This document shows, piece by piece, positions 1 through 7,840 of a stretch of DNA of 64,000 nucleotides. The stretch is from Asanoa iriomotensis (GTDB taxonomy: Bacteria > Actinomycetota > Actinomycetes > Mycobacteriales > Micromonosporaceae). The stretch spans positions 1 to 64,000 of the forward strand of contig NZ_BONC01000017.1 in NCBI RefSeq assembly GCF_016862515.1, given 5' to 3'. Positions within the stretch are counted from its first letter, which is position 1, and each line of letters starts with the position of its first letter. The notes beneath the pieces are model-generated. The model searched no databases, was not told where the DNA came from, and saw nothing but the letters and a program-made list of their open reading frames with translations. The position numbers and the translations under genes were made by a program.

Positions 1-84
1 TGGCAGCGGAGCGAAGCGGAGCGGTGTCCGGCGGGAGCGACGGTCGTGCCCACCGCGGGCCCGGGTAAATGATCTCGATGCGCG
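1..84. other. Window edge, no gene seen
   Basis: These 84 bases lie downstream of the Nudix gene stop. I see only a short GCGGAGC-type direct repetition at the very start and no supported reading frame; any neighbouring gene lies outside the window. Confidence 0.5.
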
Positions 85-480
85 TCAGCGCAGGCGGCCC
101 GTTTCGTGCAGGTGGTCGAAGACGAGCTGGTCGACGGGGGAGAAGCGGTCGCGGTCGGCGTAGCCGAGCCAGACCAGCTCCGCGATCTCGTTGTCCGGGT
201 GCAGGGTGCCCTGGTAGTCGGCGGTGTAGCAGGTCATGGTCACCCGTGTGCCCGGCGCTTGGCCGTGTGCCTCGGCCTCGAACGTGCCCAGGTGCGCTTC
301 GGTGCCGGGGACGATCGCGACGCTCAGCTCCTCGCGGACCTCGCGCACCAGAGTCTCGACGTCGGTCTCGCCCGGCTCGCGCTTGCCGCCGGGCAGGTAG
401 AAGACGTCACGGCCCTGGTTGCGGGAGCTGAGGATCGAGCCGTCGGTCAGCAGGATCCAGGCGATCTTGTCGATGGTCAC
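85..480 (-). CDS. Nudix hydrolase (131 aa)
   Basis: Predicted Nudix-fold pyrophosphohydrolase that would cleave a nucleoside-diphosphate-linked substrate using a divalent metal. The Nudix box is visible at about residues 32-53: GG, then E38, then the REVREE metal-binding helix at 46-51; the last glycine of the consensus is replaced by serine. The GTG start overlaps the stop of the upstream acyltransferase gene (GTGA), so the two are probably translated together. An upstream reading-through frame exists but belongs to another reading of the acyltransferase gene. The substrate cannot be told from sequence. Confidence 0.88.
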   Translation of the reverse strand: MTIDKIAWILLTDGSILSSRNQGRDVFYLPGGKREPGETDVETLVREVREELSVAIVPGTEAHLGTFEAEAHGQAPGTRVTMTCYTADYQGTLHPDNEIAELVWLGYADRDRFSPVDQLVFDHLHETGRLR

Positions 481-1643
481 AGGTAGCGGCCGACCGGGGT
501 GCGTTCGATGAGTTGCCAGGCCAGCCAGAAGCAGACCGGGACGCCGATGCCGCCTACCGCGATGGCTTTCGCTTCCGCCGGCAGGTCGAAGGGGCGCAAC
601 ATGATCGCGAGGGTGAGCAGGACCGGGGCCTGTAGCACGAAGGCGGCGAAGGAGCCGCGGGCGCAGCGGCGCCAGGTGCGGCTGTCGCCGCGCAGGCGGT
701 CCTGGGCCAGGCCGAGCACCCAGACCGAGCCGGCGACGACCAGGATCGCCTCGACGGTCGCGAGGAGCAGGGCCTGCCAGTGCATGCCGCCCTGGTAGGG
801 GCCCGCGTCGTCGGCCAGGTCGCTGATGCCGACCGTCCAGGCGTAGACCGGCAGCGACACGATCGTGACGATCACCGCGACGCCGCAGCCGCGGCGCAGG
901 CCCTCCGGGACCCGCTTGGCCCAGCCGAAGCGGGCCGCCGCGACGCCGAGGCCGAACATGGCCACGCACTGCGGCCACTGCCAGACGTGCAGGTCGAGGA
1001 CCTGCTTGCTCTGCGCCGGGAACCAGAGGCGGACGATGAACGAGGCGATCGCGACGAGGCCGATCAGCGTCGCCAGTTGGCGGCCGCCCAGGGCCGCGGG
1101 CGCCTCTTCGACCGGCTCGCCGTCGGTGCGGGCGCGGTCCTTGGCCCAGACCAGCGCGGCGTACGCGAGCGAGACGTAGAGCAGGATCTCGGCGAACCAG
1201 AGCGGGCCGGAGTCCAGGAACGGGTGCCGGTTGGTGAACTCCCACCAGAACGAGACCTTGTAGCCGGCCGAGAGGTAGGCGAACCACATGAACAGCGGCC
1301 AGACCAGCAGCGCGAACAGCAGAAACGGCACGCCGAGGCGGACCACCCGCTCGCTGGCGAACTTGGCCGGGCCCTTGCGGGCCATCGCGGCGGGCGCGAA
1401 CAGGCCGGCGATGAAGAAGAAGGTGCCGATCACGAAAAGGGCCGTCGGTCCGACGACGACGGCCATGGCGAGCTCTGACTTGGGATGGAACGTGGTCTCT
1501 TGGACTTCGTCGTAGGGCCACCCCCCGATGGCCGAATATCCCAGCAGCGCGTGGCCACCGATGATCCACGCGACCATCACGGCCCGCAGGTTGTCGACGT
1601 GCGGAAGCCGCTCGACACGTGTCGGTGAACCGATCGTGGCCAT
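477..1643 (-). CDS. Membrane acyltransferase, acyltransferase-3 family (388 aa)
   Basis: Integral membrane acyltransferase of the OafA/NodX/acyltransferase_3 type, which moves acyl groups onto sugars or other surface molecules. The N-terminus shows the family's typical opening with a hydrophobic first helix containing HALLG, followed by a basic FASERVVRLGVPFL stretch and about ten hydrophobic segments. The start at 1643 is preceded by a GAGAGGGGG ribosome-binding site. It is the first gene of a two-gene unit with the Nudix hydrolase and is divergent from the GNAT gene. The acceptor is unknown. Confidence 0.85.
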   Translation of the reverse strand: MATIGSPTRVERLPHVDNLRAVMVAWIIGGHALLGYSAIGGWPYDEVQETTFHPKSELAMAVVVGPTALFVIGTFFFIAGLFAPAAMARKGPAKFASERVVRLGVPFLLFALLVWPLFMWFAYLSAGYKVSFWWEFTNRHPFLDSGPLWFAEILLYVSLAYAALVWAKDRARTDGEPVEEAPAALGGRQLATLIGLVAIASFIVRLWFPAQSKQVLDLHVWQWPQCVAMFGLGVAAARFGWAKRVPEGLRRGCGVAVIVTIVSLPVYAWTVGISDLADDAGPYQGGMHWQALLLATVEAILVVAGSVWVLGLAQDRLRGDSRTWRRCARGSFAAFVLQAPVLLTLAIMLRPFDLPAEAKAIAVGGIGVPVCFWLAWQLIERTPVGRYL

Positions 1644-1773
1644 CCGGACCCCCTCTCCGAAACAATGGCGCACATTCAAGATTGCCACCGGAGAGCCGTC
1701 ATCGGGGACAACCGAAGGGTCAGGGTGCGGTTCGTCACTCGGCGGCGACAACCACTCACACCGTTTGTCCCGA

Positions 1774-1779
1774 TACGCT
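1774..1779 (+). promoter_or_regulatory. -10 box TACGCT for a leaderless start
   Basis: TACGCT lies 8 nt before the ATG of the GNAT gene and no Shine-Dalgarno is present between them, the arrangement expected for a leaderless actinobacterial mRNA. Confidence 0.45.
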
Positions 1780-1787
1780 CGGTCCTC

Positions 1788-2279
1788 ATGGACATACAGA
1801 TCCGACCAATGGCGGCGGTCGATTGGCCTGCGTGCCGCCGGATCTACCAGGAGGGCCTCGACACGGGCGAGGCCAGCTTCGAAACTTCGGCGCCGGACTG
1901 GGACGCGTTTGACGGCTCTCGATTGACATCGCACCGGTTTGTCGCAATGTTCAACGGGCGAGTAGTCGGGTGGGTCGCGGTCTCGCCGGTGTCTGCTCGA
2001 CCGGTGTACGCGGGAGTGGTCGAGCACAGCGTCTACGTCTCGTCGGAGGCGCGCGGCGGCGGCGTGGGCGGTGCGTTGCTCGGTGCGTTGATCGCGTCCA
2101 CCGAACAGGCCGGCATCTGGACCATCCAGTCCGGCGTGTTCCCGACCAACAAGGCGAGCCTGCGCCTGCACGAGGCGGCCGGCTTCCGCGTGGTCGGCAC
2201 CCGGGAGCGCGTGGGCCGCCACCACGGCGAATGGCGCGACGTGGTCCTGCTCGAACGCCGCAGCCAGGTGGTGGCGTGA
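1788..2279 (+). CDS. GNAT acetyltransferase, phosphinothricin-acetyltransferase type (163 aa)
   Basis: Acetyl-CoA-dependent N-acetyltransferase of the PAT/Pat-like GNAT subgroup. The acetyl-CoA loop RGGGVGG sits at residues 89-95, preceded by the EHSVYVSSEARG beta-strand typical of this subgroup, and the C-terminal NKASLRLHEAAGFR motif follows. The family acts on amino-acid-like substrates such as phosphinothricin or methionine sulfone, so a detoxifying or housekeeping role is possible. The ATG at 1788 is chosen because the homologous N-terminus MDIQIRPM begins here and a -10-like box lies 8 nt upstream. The longer frame upstream lacks family similarity. Confidence 0.88.
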   Translation: MDIQIRPMAAVDWPACRRIYQEGLDTGEASFETSAPDWDAFDGSRLTSHRFVAMFNGRVVGWVAVSPVSARPVYAGVVEHSVYVSSEARGGGVGGALLGALIASTEQAGIWTIQSGVFPTNKASLRLHEAAGFRVVGTRERVGRHHGEWRDVVLLERRSQVVA

Positions 2280-2282
2280 GGC

Positions 2283-2378
2283 TCAGGCGTCGACGCCGGC
2301 GCTCGTGAGCAGATCCGCGACGATGCCGGCTTGATCGGGATCGACGTCCGTGGACGCCGGAGTGTAGGCGGCCCGGAC
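2283..2378 (-). pseudogene. Possible 3' remnant of a decayed gene
   Basis: On the minus strand, 31 sense codons read in coding-like style and end ADLLTSAGVDA followed by a stop. A stop codon sits immediately before the fragment and there is no start codon. I read it as the tail of a lost gene, but the length is too short to be certain or to assign a family. Confidence 0.25.
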
Positions 2379-2513
2379 CTATGCACATCGGATCGCGAAC
2401 CTGTCGGTATGCGCCGTCCCGCCGATCCGGAATAGTGTCCTCCGGTTGCACGTTACGTCTCGCGGAATCGGAAGATGAAGCTCCGCTTCGTACGCGCTTT
2501 GGGGTTGTTCTCG

Positions 2514-3509
2514 ATGGAACTTGGTATCTACTCGTTCGGCGACAGCGGCACCGTGCCCACCCGGCAGCGGCTCGCCGACCTGGTCGCGCAGGCCCGCTAC
2601 GCCGACGAGGCCGGTCTGGACGTGATCGCGCTCGGCGAGCACCACCGGCCCGACTTCACGCTGTCGGCACCCGAGATCGTGCTCGCCGCGATCTCGTCGG
2701 TGACCGACCGGATCCGGCTCAGCACCGGTGTGACCGTGCTCTCGACGGCGGACCCGGTGCGGGTCTACCAGCAGTTCGCGACGCTGGACCAGCTCTCCGG
2801 CGGCCGGGCGGAGATCATCGCGGGGCGCGGCGCCTTCACCGAGTCGTTCCCGTTGTTCGGGTACGACCTGCGCTCGTACGACCTCCTGTTCGAAGAGAAG
2901 CTGAAGCTGCTGCTGCAGATCGCCGCGGAGTCACCGGTGACCTGGCAGGGCCGCACCCGGCCGCCGCTGGAGAACGCCGAGGTCACGCCGCGGGCGCTGC
3001 AGGAACCGTTGCCGATCTGGGTGGGTGTCGGCGGCACGCCGCAGTCCGCCGTGCGGGCCGGGCGCCTCGGCGCGCCGATGTTCGTCGCGATCTTCACGGA
3101 CCCGGCGCCGGCCCGCGGCCTGGTCGAGCTGTACCACCGGGCCGCCGCCGGCGCGGGCCACGACCCGGCGACGCTGCGGGTGGCCAGTGGCGGCCACATG
3201 TTCGTGGGTCGCACGTCACAGGGCGCGCGGGACGCGTTCTACCCGTACTACTCGGAATACCTGAGCCTGCTCCCGCAGTTCTCCGGAGGTATGCCACGCG
3301 AGGTCTACGACCAGTGGATCCGGGCCGGCCTGCTGGTCGGCAGCCCGCAGGAGGTCATCGACAAGATCATGAGGCACCGGGAACTGCTGGGCATCAGCCG
3401 GTACGTGGGCCAGTTCGACGTCGGCGGCATGCCGTCCGGCATGATCGACAAGAGCCTGGAACTGTTCGCCACGGAGGTGGCGCCGGTGATCCGCAAGGAG
3501 ACGTCATGA
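2514..3509 (+). CDS. LLM-class flavin-dependent oxidoreductase, Atu2307-like (331 aa)
   Basis: Luciferase-like (bacterial luciferase TIM barrel) monooxygenase or oxidoreductase using reduced flavin. The opening MELGIYSFGD, the GEHHRPDF segment after strand 2 and the STADPVRVYQQFATLDQLSGGR block are the family's conserved core, and the length is normal. I prefer ATG 2514, which has a GGGG stretch upstream and the family's N-terminus; ATG 2475 would add 13 residues. The stop overlaps the start of the following Rossmann reductase, suggesting a flavin oxidoreductase and reductase pair. The substrate is unknown. Confidence 0.88.
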   Translation: MELGIYSFGDSGTVPTRQRLADLVAQARYADEAGLDVIALGEHHRPDFTLSAPEIVLAAISSVTDRIRLSTGVTVLSTADPVRVYQQFATLDQLSGGRAEIIAGRGAFTESFPLFGYDLRSYDLLFEEKLKLLLQIAAESPVTWQGRTRPPLENAEVTPRALQEPLPIWVGVGGTPQSAVRAGRLGAPMFVAIFTDPAPARGLVELYHRAAAGAGHDPATLRVASGGHMFVGRTSQGARDAFYPYYSEYLSLLPQFSGGMPREVYDQWIRAGLLVGSPQEVIDKIMRHRELLGISRYVGQFDVGGMPSGMIDKSLELFATEVAPVIRKETS

Positions 3510-4168
3510 GCTCGCCCCGGGTTGCCGTCCTCGGCGCCGGCAAGGTCGGCACGGTCCTGGCCCGACTGGCGGTCGCCGCCGGCCGCCCCACGGCGATCGC
3601 GGGCTCGGGCGACCCGTCTGCGCTGGGGTTGATCGTGGACGTGCTCGCGCCGGGCGCGGTGCCGATGACCGCCGCGGACGCGGCGGGTCAGGCCGACATC
3701 GTGCTCGTCGCGGTGCCGCTGGCCCGCCTGGACTCGGTCCCGGCGTCAGCGCTGCGGGGCAAGATCGTGATCGACGTGATGAACTACTGGCCGCCGGTGG
3801 ACGGCGTGCTGCCGCTATGGGAGTCGGCGACACCGTCGTCGAGCGAGATCGTCCGCGACGTCCTCGGTGTCGACGTGGTGAAGTCGTTCAACCACATGGG
3901 CTACCACGAGCTGGACGCGTGGACGCGCCCGTCGGGTGACCCGGACCGCCGTGCCCTGGCCGTCGCGGGCGACGACCCGGCTGCCGTCGAGGTGGTCGCG
4001 GAGCTCGTGGACGCGATGGGCTTCGACCCGGTGCTGCTGGCGCCGCTGAGCGCGGGCCGCGTCCTACAGCCAGGCTCATCGGACATCTTCGGCGCCAACC
4101 TGACCCGCGCGGAGTTGCTCTCCACCCTGGACAACCTCGGCGTCGCACCCGCCGCCGCCTGCCCGTAG
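3506..4168 (+). CDS. NADPH-dependent F420 reductase-like Rossmann protein (220 aa)
   Basis: Small dinucleotide-binding protein of the PF03807 family (F420:NADP oxidoreductase / pyrroline-carboxylate-reductase-like). The nucleotide loop GAGKVG is at residues 10-15, and the KSFNHMGYHEL segment near residue 130 resembles the conserved loop of NADPH:F420 reductases. Its ATG overlaps the LLM gene stop (ATGA). It could supply reduced cofactor to that neighbour, which is inference. A strong hairpin terminator follows. Confidence 0.82.
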   Translation: MSSPRVAVLGAGKVGTVLARLAVAAGRPTAIAGSGDPSALGLIVDVLAPGAVPMTAADAAGQADIVLVAVPLARLDSVPASALRGKIVIDVMNYWPPVDGVLPLWESATPSSSEIVRDVLGVDVVKSFNHMGYHELDAWTRPSGDPDRRALAVAGDDPAAVEVVAELVDAMGFDPVLLAPLSAGRVLQPGSSDIFGANLTRAELLSTLDNLGVAPAAACP

Positions 4169-4196
4169 CCCGCGCCGCAGCTCGGCGCTTTCGTCG

Positions 4197-4225
4197 GCCG
4201 GCCAACCCCGCGGTTGGCCGGCTTT
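4197..4225. terminator. Hairpin terminator between convergent genes
   Basis: An 11-bp perfect stem (GCCGGCCAACC at 4197-4207 with GGTTGGCCGGC at 4212-4222) encloses a CCGC loop and is followed by TTT. It lies between the stops of the convergent genes ending at 4168 and 4260 and could serve both. Confidence 0.8.
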
Positions 4226-4259
4226 CGCGTCCCGGACCCGAGCGGCCGGCGCCCTGCAG

Positions 4260-4598
4260 TTATGGGAGGTGGTCGCCGGGGAAGCTGCGGGCTGGATGGG
4301 CCGTGTAGGTGAAGACGCCGGCGACCACGCCCGGGTCCTCGTCCATGAGGGCGGTCGTGGCGGCCAGGTCAAGGTCGAAGATGCCGATGCCGCAGACGTC
4401 GGAGTCGTCCCGGACCGGGCAGACGATGCTGAGCGCGCCGTCGGCCCGGAGCCCGAAGTTGCGCCGCCCGTGCTCCCAGACGATCGCGTCGGCCTCCGGC
4501 GTGCCGTGTTTCGGGCCCGCGCGCAGGATCACCGCCGTGTAGCCCTTCGTGGCGGACATACCGGCCCGCATCTCGTCGTCGCTGACGTAGGTGGTCAT
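4260..4598 (-). CDS. YciI-like dimeric alpha/beta-barrel protein (112 aa)
   Basis: Small protein of the YCII-related type: strand GYTAVILRAGP, an aromatic HGRRNFGLRADG segment and a C-terminal GVFTYTAHPARSFPGD tail are typical. The precise reaction is unknown for most members. The start at 4598 has the box TACCGT 8 nt upstream and no clear ribosome-binding site, so the transcript is probably leaderless. It is divergent from the MFS pump and convergent with the reductase gene. Confidence 0.7.
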   Translation of the reverse strand: MTTYVSDDEMRAGMSATKGYTAVILRAGPKHGTPEADAIVWEHGRRNFGLRADGALSIVCPVRDDSDVCGIGIFDLDLAATTALMDEDPGVVAGVFTYTAHPARSFPGDHLP

Positions 4599-4606
4599 AG
4601 GTGATC

Positions 4607-4612
4607 ACGGTA
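4607..4612 (-). promoter_or_regulatory. -10 box TACCGT for a leaderless start
   Basis: On the minus strand TACCGT precedes the ATG of the YciI-like gene by 8 nt. Confidence 0.45.
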
Positions 4613-4679
4613 GACCTGTCGAAACCCGCGCCACGGCTCCGACCTCCGGGGTGAACCTGACACCACCGGAGAGGTACTC

Positions 4680-6173
4680 ATGGACATGAAAGACCAACGG
4701 GCAGGTCGCAAGCAGTGGGTGGGGCTCGCGGTGCTCGCCCTGCCGTCCCTGCTCGTCTCCATCGACCTGTTCGTGCTGCTGCTCGCCATCCCGCGGCTCA
4801 GTGGCGACCTGCACGCCAGCAGCACCGAGCAGCTCTGGATCATCGACGTCTACGGGTTCCTGCTGTCCGGGTTCCTGATCACCATGGGCGCGTTCGGCGA
4901 CCGGCTGGGCCGGCGGCGGCTGCTGTTCGGCGGCGCGGCCGTGTTCGGCGTCGCGTCCGTGGTCGCCGCCTACGCGCCCGACGCCACCACGCTGATCGCG
5001 GCCCGAGCCGTGCTCGGCATCGCCGGGGCGGCCATGGGACCGACCACGCTCGCGCTGATCACCGGCATGTTCCGCGACCCAAGGCAGCGCGCGACCGCGA
5101 TCGGCGTCTGGATCATGTCGCTGATGGGCGGCAGCGCGATCGGCCCCGTTGTCGGCGGCGTCCTGCTCGCGCACTTCTGGTGGGGCTCGGTCTTCCTGCT
5201 CGCCGTGCCGGCGATGCTCCTGCTGCTGACCATCGGCCCGGCGCTCCTGCCCAAGGACCAACCGGAGCGGCACCCCGCGCCGCTCGACCTCACCAGCGTC
5301 GCGCTGTCGCTGGCCGCGATCCTGCCAACGGTGTACGGCATCAAGGAGCTAGCCCGACACGGCGCCCAGCCGACCCCGCTGGCCGTGCTGATCGTCGGGC
5401 TCGCGTTCGCGGCGGCCTTCGTGCGCCGCCAGCAGACCCTGCCGCACCCGCTGGTCGACCTGCGGCTCTTCAAACAGCGCACGTTCCGCACCGCGCTCGG
5501 CGGGATGTTCGTCAACACCATGCTGCCGGGCGCGACGATGGTGCTGATCACGCAATATCTGCAGCTCGTCGCCGGCTACGAGCCGCTGCGCGCGGGCCTC
5601 GCCCTGCTGCCGGCCGTCGCCGCCGGGATCGCCTCGACCCAGCTCGCCCCGCCGCTGGCCCGGCGCTTCCGGCCGGCACCCCTGATCGCGGGCGGCCTGG
5701 CCATCTCGGTGGTCGGCCTCGCGCTGCTGACCACCGCCGACTCCGCGACCACGGTGGTCGCCGGAATGGCGCTGTTCAACGTCGGCGCGGGCCCGCTGAT
5801 CACCCAGGGCACCGGCATCGTCGTCGGCGCGGTGCCGCCGGAGAAGGCCGGCGGCGCGGCTTCGCTGTCGCAGACGGCCAACGAGTTCGGGTTCGCGCTC
5901 GGGGTCGCGGTGCTCGGCAGCGTCGCGGCTGCCGTCTACCGCCACGGCGCTCCGGCCGGTGCTGGCGACTCGCTCGCCGCGGCCCCGGCGGCGCTGCTCG
6001 ACCAGGCCCGGGCCGCCTTCACCGACGGCCTGCACGTGGTCGCCGCGATCAGCGCGGTGGTGATCGCGGCGACGGCCGTCGTCTGCCTGCGGGTGCTGCG
6101 CCACCTGCCGCCGGTCGGTCAGGAGCGGGCCGACGAGCCGGGCACCCAACCACTCGAGCCCGCGGCCGGATAG
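4680..6173 (+). CDS. MFS drug transporter, DHA2 (14-TM) family (497 aa)
   Basis: Proton-driven multidrug efflux pump of the DHA2 type. Fourteen hydrophobic segments can be followed, the GDRLGRRRLL motif A lies after helix 2, and the antiporter motif C region GSAIGPVVGG follows in helix 5. The start at 4680 has a GGAGAGG ribosome-binding site. Its neighbours give no hint of the substrate. A tandem-repeat/hairpin structure follows the stop codon. Confidence 0.9.
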   Translation: MDMKDQRAGRKQWVGLAVLALPSLLVSIDLFVLLLAIPRLSGDLHASSTEQLWIIDVYGFLLSGFLITMGAFGDRLGRRRLLFGGAAVFGVASVVAAYAPDATTLIAARAVLGIAGAAMGPTTLALITGMFRDPRQRATAIGVWIMSLMGGSAIGPVVGGVLLAHFWWGSVFLLAVPAMLLLLTIGPALLPKDQPERHPAPLDLTSVALSLAAILPTVYGIKELARHGAQPTPLAVLIVGLAFAAAFVRRQQTLPHPLVDLRLFKQRTFRTALGGMFVNTMLPGATMVLITQYLQLVAGYEPLRAGLALLPAVAAGIASTQLAPPLARRFRPAPLIAGGLAISVVGLALLTTADSATTVVAGMALFNVGAGPLITQGTGIVVGAVPPEKAGGAASLSQTANEFGFALGVAVLGSVAAAVYRHGAPAGAGDSLAAAPAALLDQARAAFTDGLHVVAAISAVVIAATAVVCLRVLRHLPPVGQERADEPGTQPLEPAAG

Positions 6174-6186
6174 GCCCAGGCCCGGC

Positions 6187-6258
6187 GCGAGCTGACCTGC
6201 CGCCGGCGGCGTGAGCTGACCTGCCGCCGGCGGCGTGAGCTGACCTGCCGCCGGCGGC
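6187..6258. repeat. Three tandem 24-bp repeats
   Basis: The 24-mer GTGAGCTGACCTGCCGCCGG plus CGGC occurs three times head to tail (6187-6210 with one base different, 6211-6234, 6235-6258) directly after the MFS gene. The last copy pairs with the inverted segment that follows. Confidence 0.9.
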
Positions 6259-6271
6259 GCGGCAGGTCAGC
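6239..6271 (+). terminator. Hairpin formed by last repeat copy
   Basis: A perfect 13-bp stem (GCTGACCTGCCGC 6239-6251 with GCGGCAGGTCAGC 6259-6271) has a 7-nt loop. The two upstream repeat copies carry the same left arm and could pair with the same right arm, giving longer loops. No U-run follows, so it is an actinobacterial-style I-shaped terminator at best. Confidence 0.65.
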
Positions 6272-6317
6272 GCGAGCCGCTGAGGAAACTCCGTCGAGGT
6301 GATGGGCGGTCGGCCAC

Positions 6318-6323
6318 TAGGCT
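6318..6323 (+). promoter_or_regulatory. -10 box TAGGCT for a leaderless start
   Basis: TAGGCT lies 6 nt before the ATG at 6330 with no ribosome-binding site in between. Confidence 0.5.
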
Positions 6324-6329
6324 CCGCCC

Positions 6330-6560
6330 ATGCCGGACCCGCAAGGATTCACCTTCGAGCAGCGCGCCGACGGTTCGGTCCTGATCCTGCACCGCGGCCG
6401 CGTCGCGACGACCCTGCGTGGGGCACGGGCGCGGGAGTTCCTCGCCGAGGTCGACGACGACCCGCAGCACGTGATGGCCCGCTGGACCGGCAACTACCGC
6501 CACGGCAACGAACGCACCGCCCGGAACCACCCGCGTAACCGCGGCTCCGGGCGGCGCTGA
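6330..6560 (+). CDS. Small conserved hypothetical protein (76 aa)
   Basis: Small basic protein with a compact fold-like pattern (FTFEQRADGSVLILHRGRVATTLRG, then FLAEVDDDPQHVMARWTGNY) and an Arg/Asn-rich tail. I recognise it only as the kind of short conserved actinobacterial protein found in many genomes; no function is assigned. The start is supported by a leaderless-type -10 box. It is convergent with the secreted coiled-coil gene, leaving two bases between the stops. Confidence 0.7.
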   Translation: MPDPQGFTFEQRADGSVLILHRGRVATTLRGARAREFLAEVDDDPQHVMARWTGNYRHGNERTARNHPRNRGSGRR

Positions 6561-6562
6561 CG

Positions 6563-7591
6563 TCAAAGCATCGACATGTGCACGTGATCCGTGTGGTCGC
6601 TCTCGCCGCTGTAGGACTTCCAGCCTGTGGCGGGGAACCAGATGCGTTTGTACCAGATCACGTAGAGGATCCCGAGCGCGTCGGCGTTTCGCACGAGGAA
6701 CGCGGCCAGGTTGTTGCCGTAGAGCTTCTCGGCGGTGCTGGACGCTCTCGCGAACCCGCTCGAGCGCAACGACCAGTCGCAGGCGCGGCCTTTCGGATGC
6801 TCGTAGGGCCCGCCCGGCCGGTAACAACCGACGAACTTGTTGAACCCGGCCCGCTTCACTTCCTTGTACGCGTTCAGCGTGCGCTTCGTGATGCAGCCGC
6901 TGGTGGTCGGGTCCTCCTGGTTGCAGGACTCGTCGGGCCAGCTCCCGTCGGCGGCCCGCGGCGCCGGGCGGGCCTTCGGGGACGTCGCGGACACCAGGTC
7001 CTCGCCGCCGGTCAGCGCGATGCCGCCGCCGACGAGGTCGAGGGCGTTCTCGGCGGCGCGCTTCTGCTTGGCGATCGAGTCGGCCGCCGCCTTCTGCGTC
7101 GCCACCTCGGCGTCGATCGCCGCCTTCGCCTCCGCGGCCGTCCGCTCGGCCTCGGCGAGGGCGGTGAGCTTGCCGGCGTTGTACTGGTTGATCTGCTCCA
7201 GCGCGGTCGCCCGCTCCAGGAAGCCGTTCGGGTCCGAGGCGTTCAGCATCGCGGCCATCGCGCTGATCCGCCCCGACCGGTACGACTCGGCGGCGAACTT
7301 GGTCACCTGCGGGCGCAGCTCCTCGATCCGCTGCTCCGCCTGCTGCACCTGGAGGTCGAGCTGCAACTGCCGCTTACGCGACTTGTCCAGCACCGCCTTG
7401 GCCTTGGCGTACTGCTTGCCGGTCGACGCGAGCACGTCGCCCAGCATCGGCACCTCTTTTTCCTTGGGTGCCGCGGGCGTGGGCGTCGGGTTGGGCGCGG
7501 CATAGCCGGGCGCGGGCGGCACCAGGGCGACCGTTGCGGCGGCGACCAGAGCCAGAGCAGTTGCAAGCCAGCGTCGTCGCGCGGCGGTCAT
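6563..7591 (-). CDS. Secreted coiled-coil protein with peptidase-like C-terminal domain (342 aa)
   Basis: Exported protein. Residues 1-31 form a signal peptide (basic MTAARRR, hydrophobic core, AYA-like cleavage region GYAAP). Residues about 55-190 are a charged heptad-rich coiled coil, followed by a low-complexity linker. The last 120 residues resemble the ARB_07466-type C-terminal domain, with a DWS and a SDHTDHVH motif reminiscent of the metal site of D-Ala-D-Ala-peptidase/Hedgehog folds. The layout resembles NlpC/RipA-like cell-wall hydrolases. Hydrolase activity is inference. A GGAGGG site precedes the ATG and a recognisable promoter lies at 7624-7651. Confidence 0.8.
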   Translation of the reverse strand: MTAARRRWLATALALVAAATVALVPPAPGYAAPNPTPTPAAPKEKEVPMLGDVLASTGKQYAKAKAVLDKSRKRQLQLDLQVQQAEQRIEELRPQVTKFAAESYRSGRISAMAAMLNASDPNGFLERATALEQINQYNAGKLTALAEAERTAAEAKAAIDAEVATQKAAADSIAKQKRAAENALDLVGGGIALTGGEDLVSATSPKARPAPRAADGSWPDESCNQEDPTTSGCITKRTLNAYKEVKRAGFNKFVGCYRPGGPYEHPKGRACDWSLRSSGFARASSTAEKLYGNNLAAFLVRNADALGILYVIWYKRIWFPATGWKSYSGESDHTDHVHMSML

Positions 7592-7623
7592 ACTCGTCGT
7601 TTCCCTCCGTCAAACCGCGCACG

Positions 7624-7651
7624 AGCATACCCAAGGGAGATCCGGTCGCAA
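7624..7651 (-). promoter_or_regulatory. Housekeeping-type promoter of the secreted protein gene
   Basis: On the minus strand TTGCGA (7646-7651) and TATGCT (7624-7629) are separated by 16 nt and lie about 33 nt before the start codon, matching a sigma-70-type -35/-10 pair. Confidence 0.5.
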
Positions 7652-7783
7652 CTGGTGCACAAAGCGACAGGCCAATCGCGAACCGTAGCGGCCGTCGAGC
7701 GCGCCACCCGAAACACGCCGCGCGACCGGCCAAGACACCGCCCGGCGACGACCCGCGACCGCCCCGAACGCGACACCACCGAA

Positions 7784-7798
7784 AGGGGCAAAACCCCT
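7784..7798 (-). terminator. Weak hairpin downstream of the dehydratase gene
   Basis: A 5-bp AGGGG/CCCCT stem with a five-base loop, read on the minus strand just after the IlvD/Edd gene and followed by TT. It is the only terminator-like element in this gap. Confidence 0.35.
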
Positions 7799-7840
7799 CG
7801 CACCGGGCGGCTAATTTGGTGACAATCCGTCGACAGATCT

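Noticed and set aside
85-1665. A 526-residue minus-strand frame whose end is the Nudix domain
   Set aside because: Only the last 131 residues look like protein; the rest is an alternative frame of the acyltransferase gene. The GTG at 480 is the proper start.
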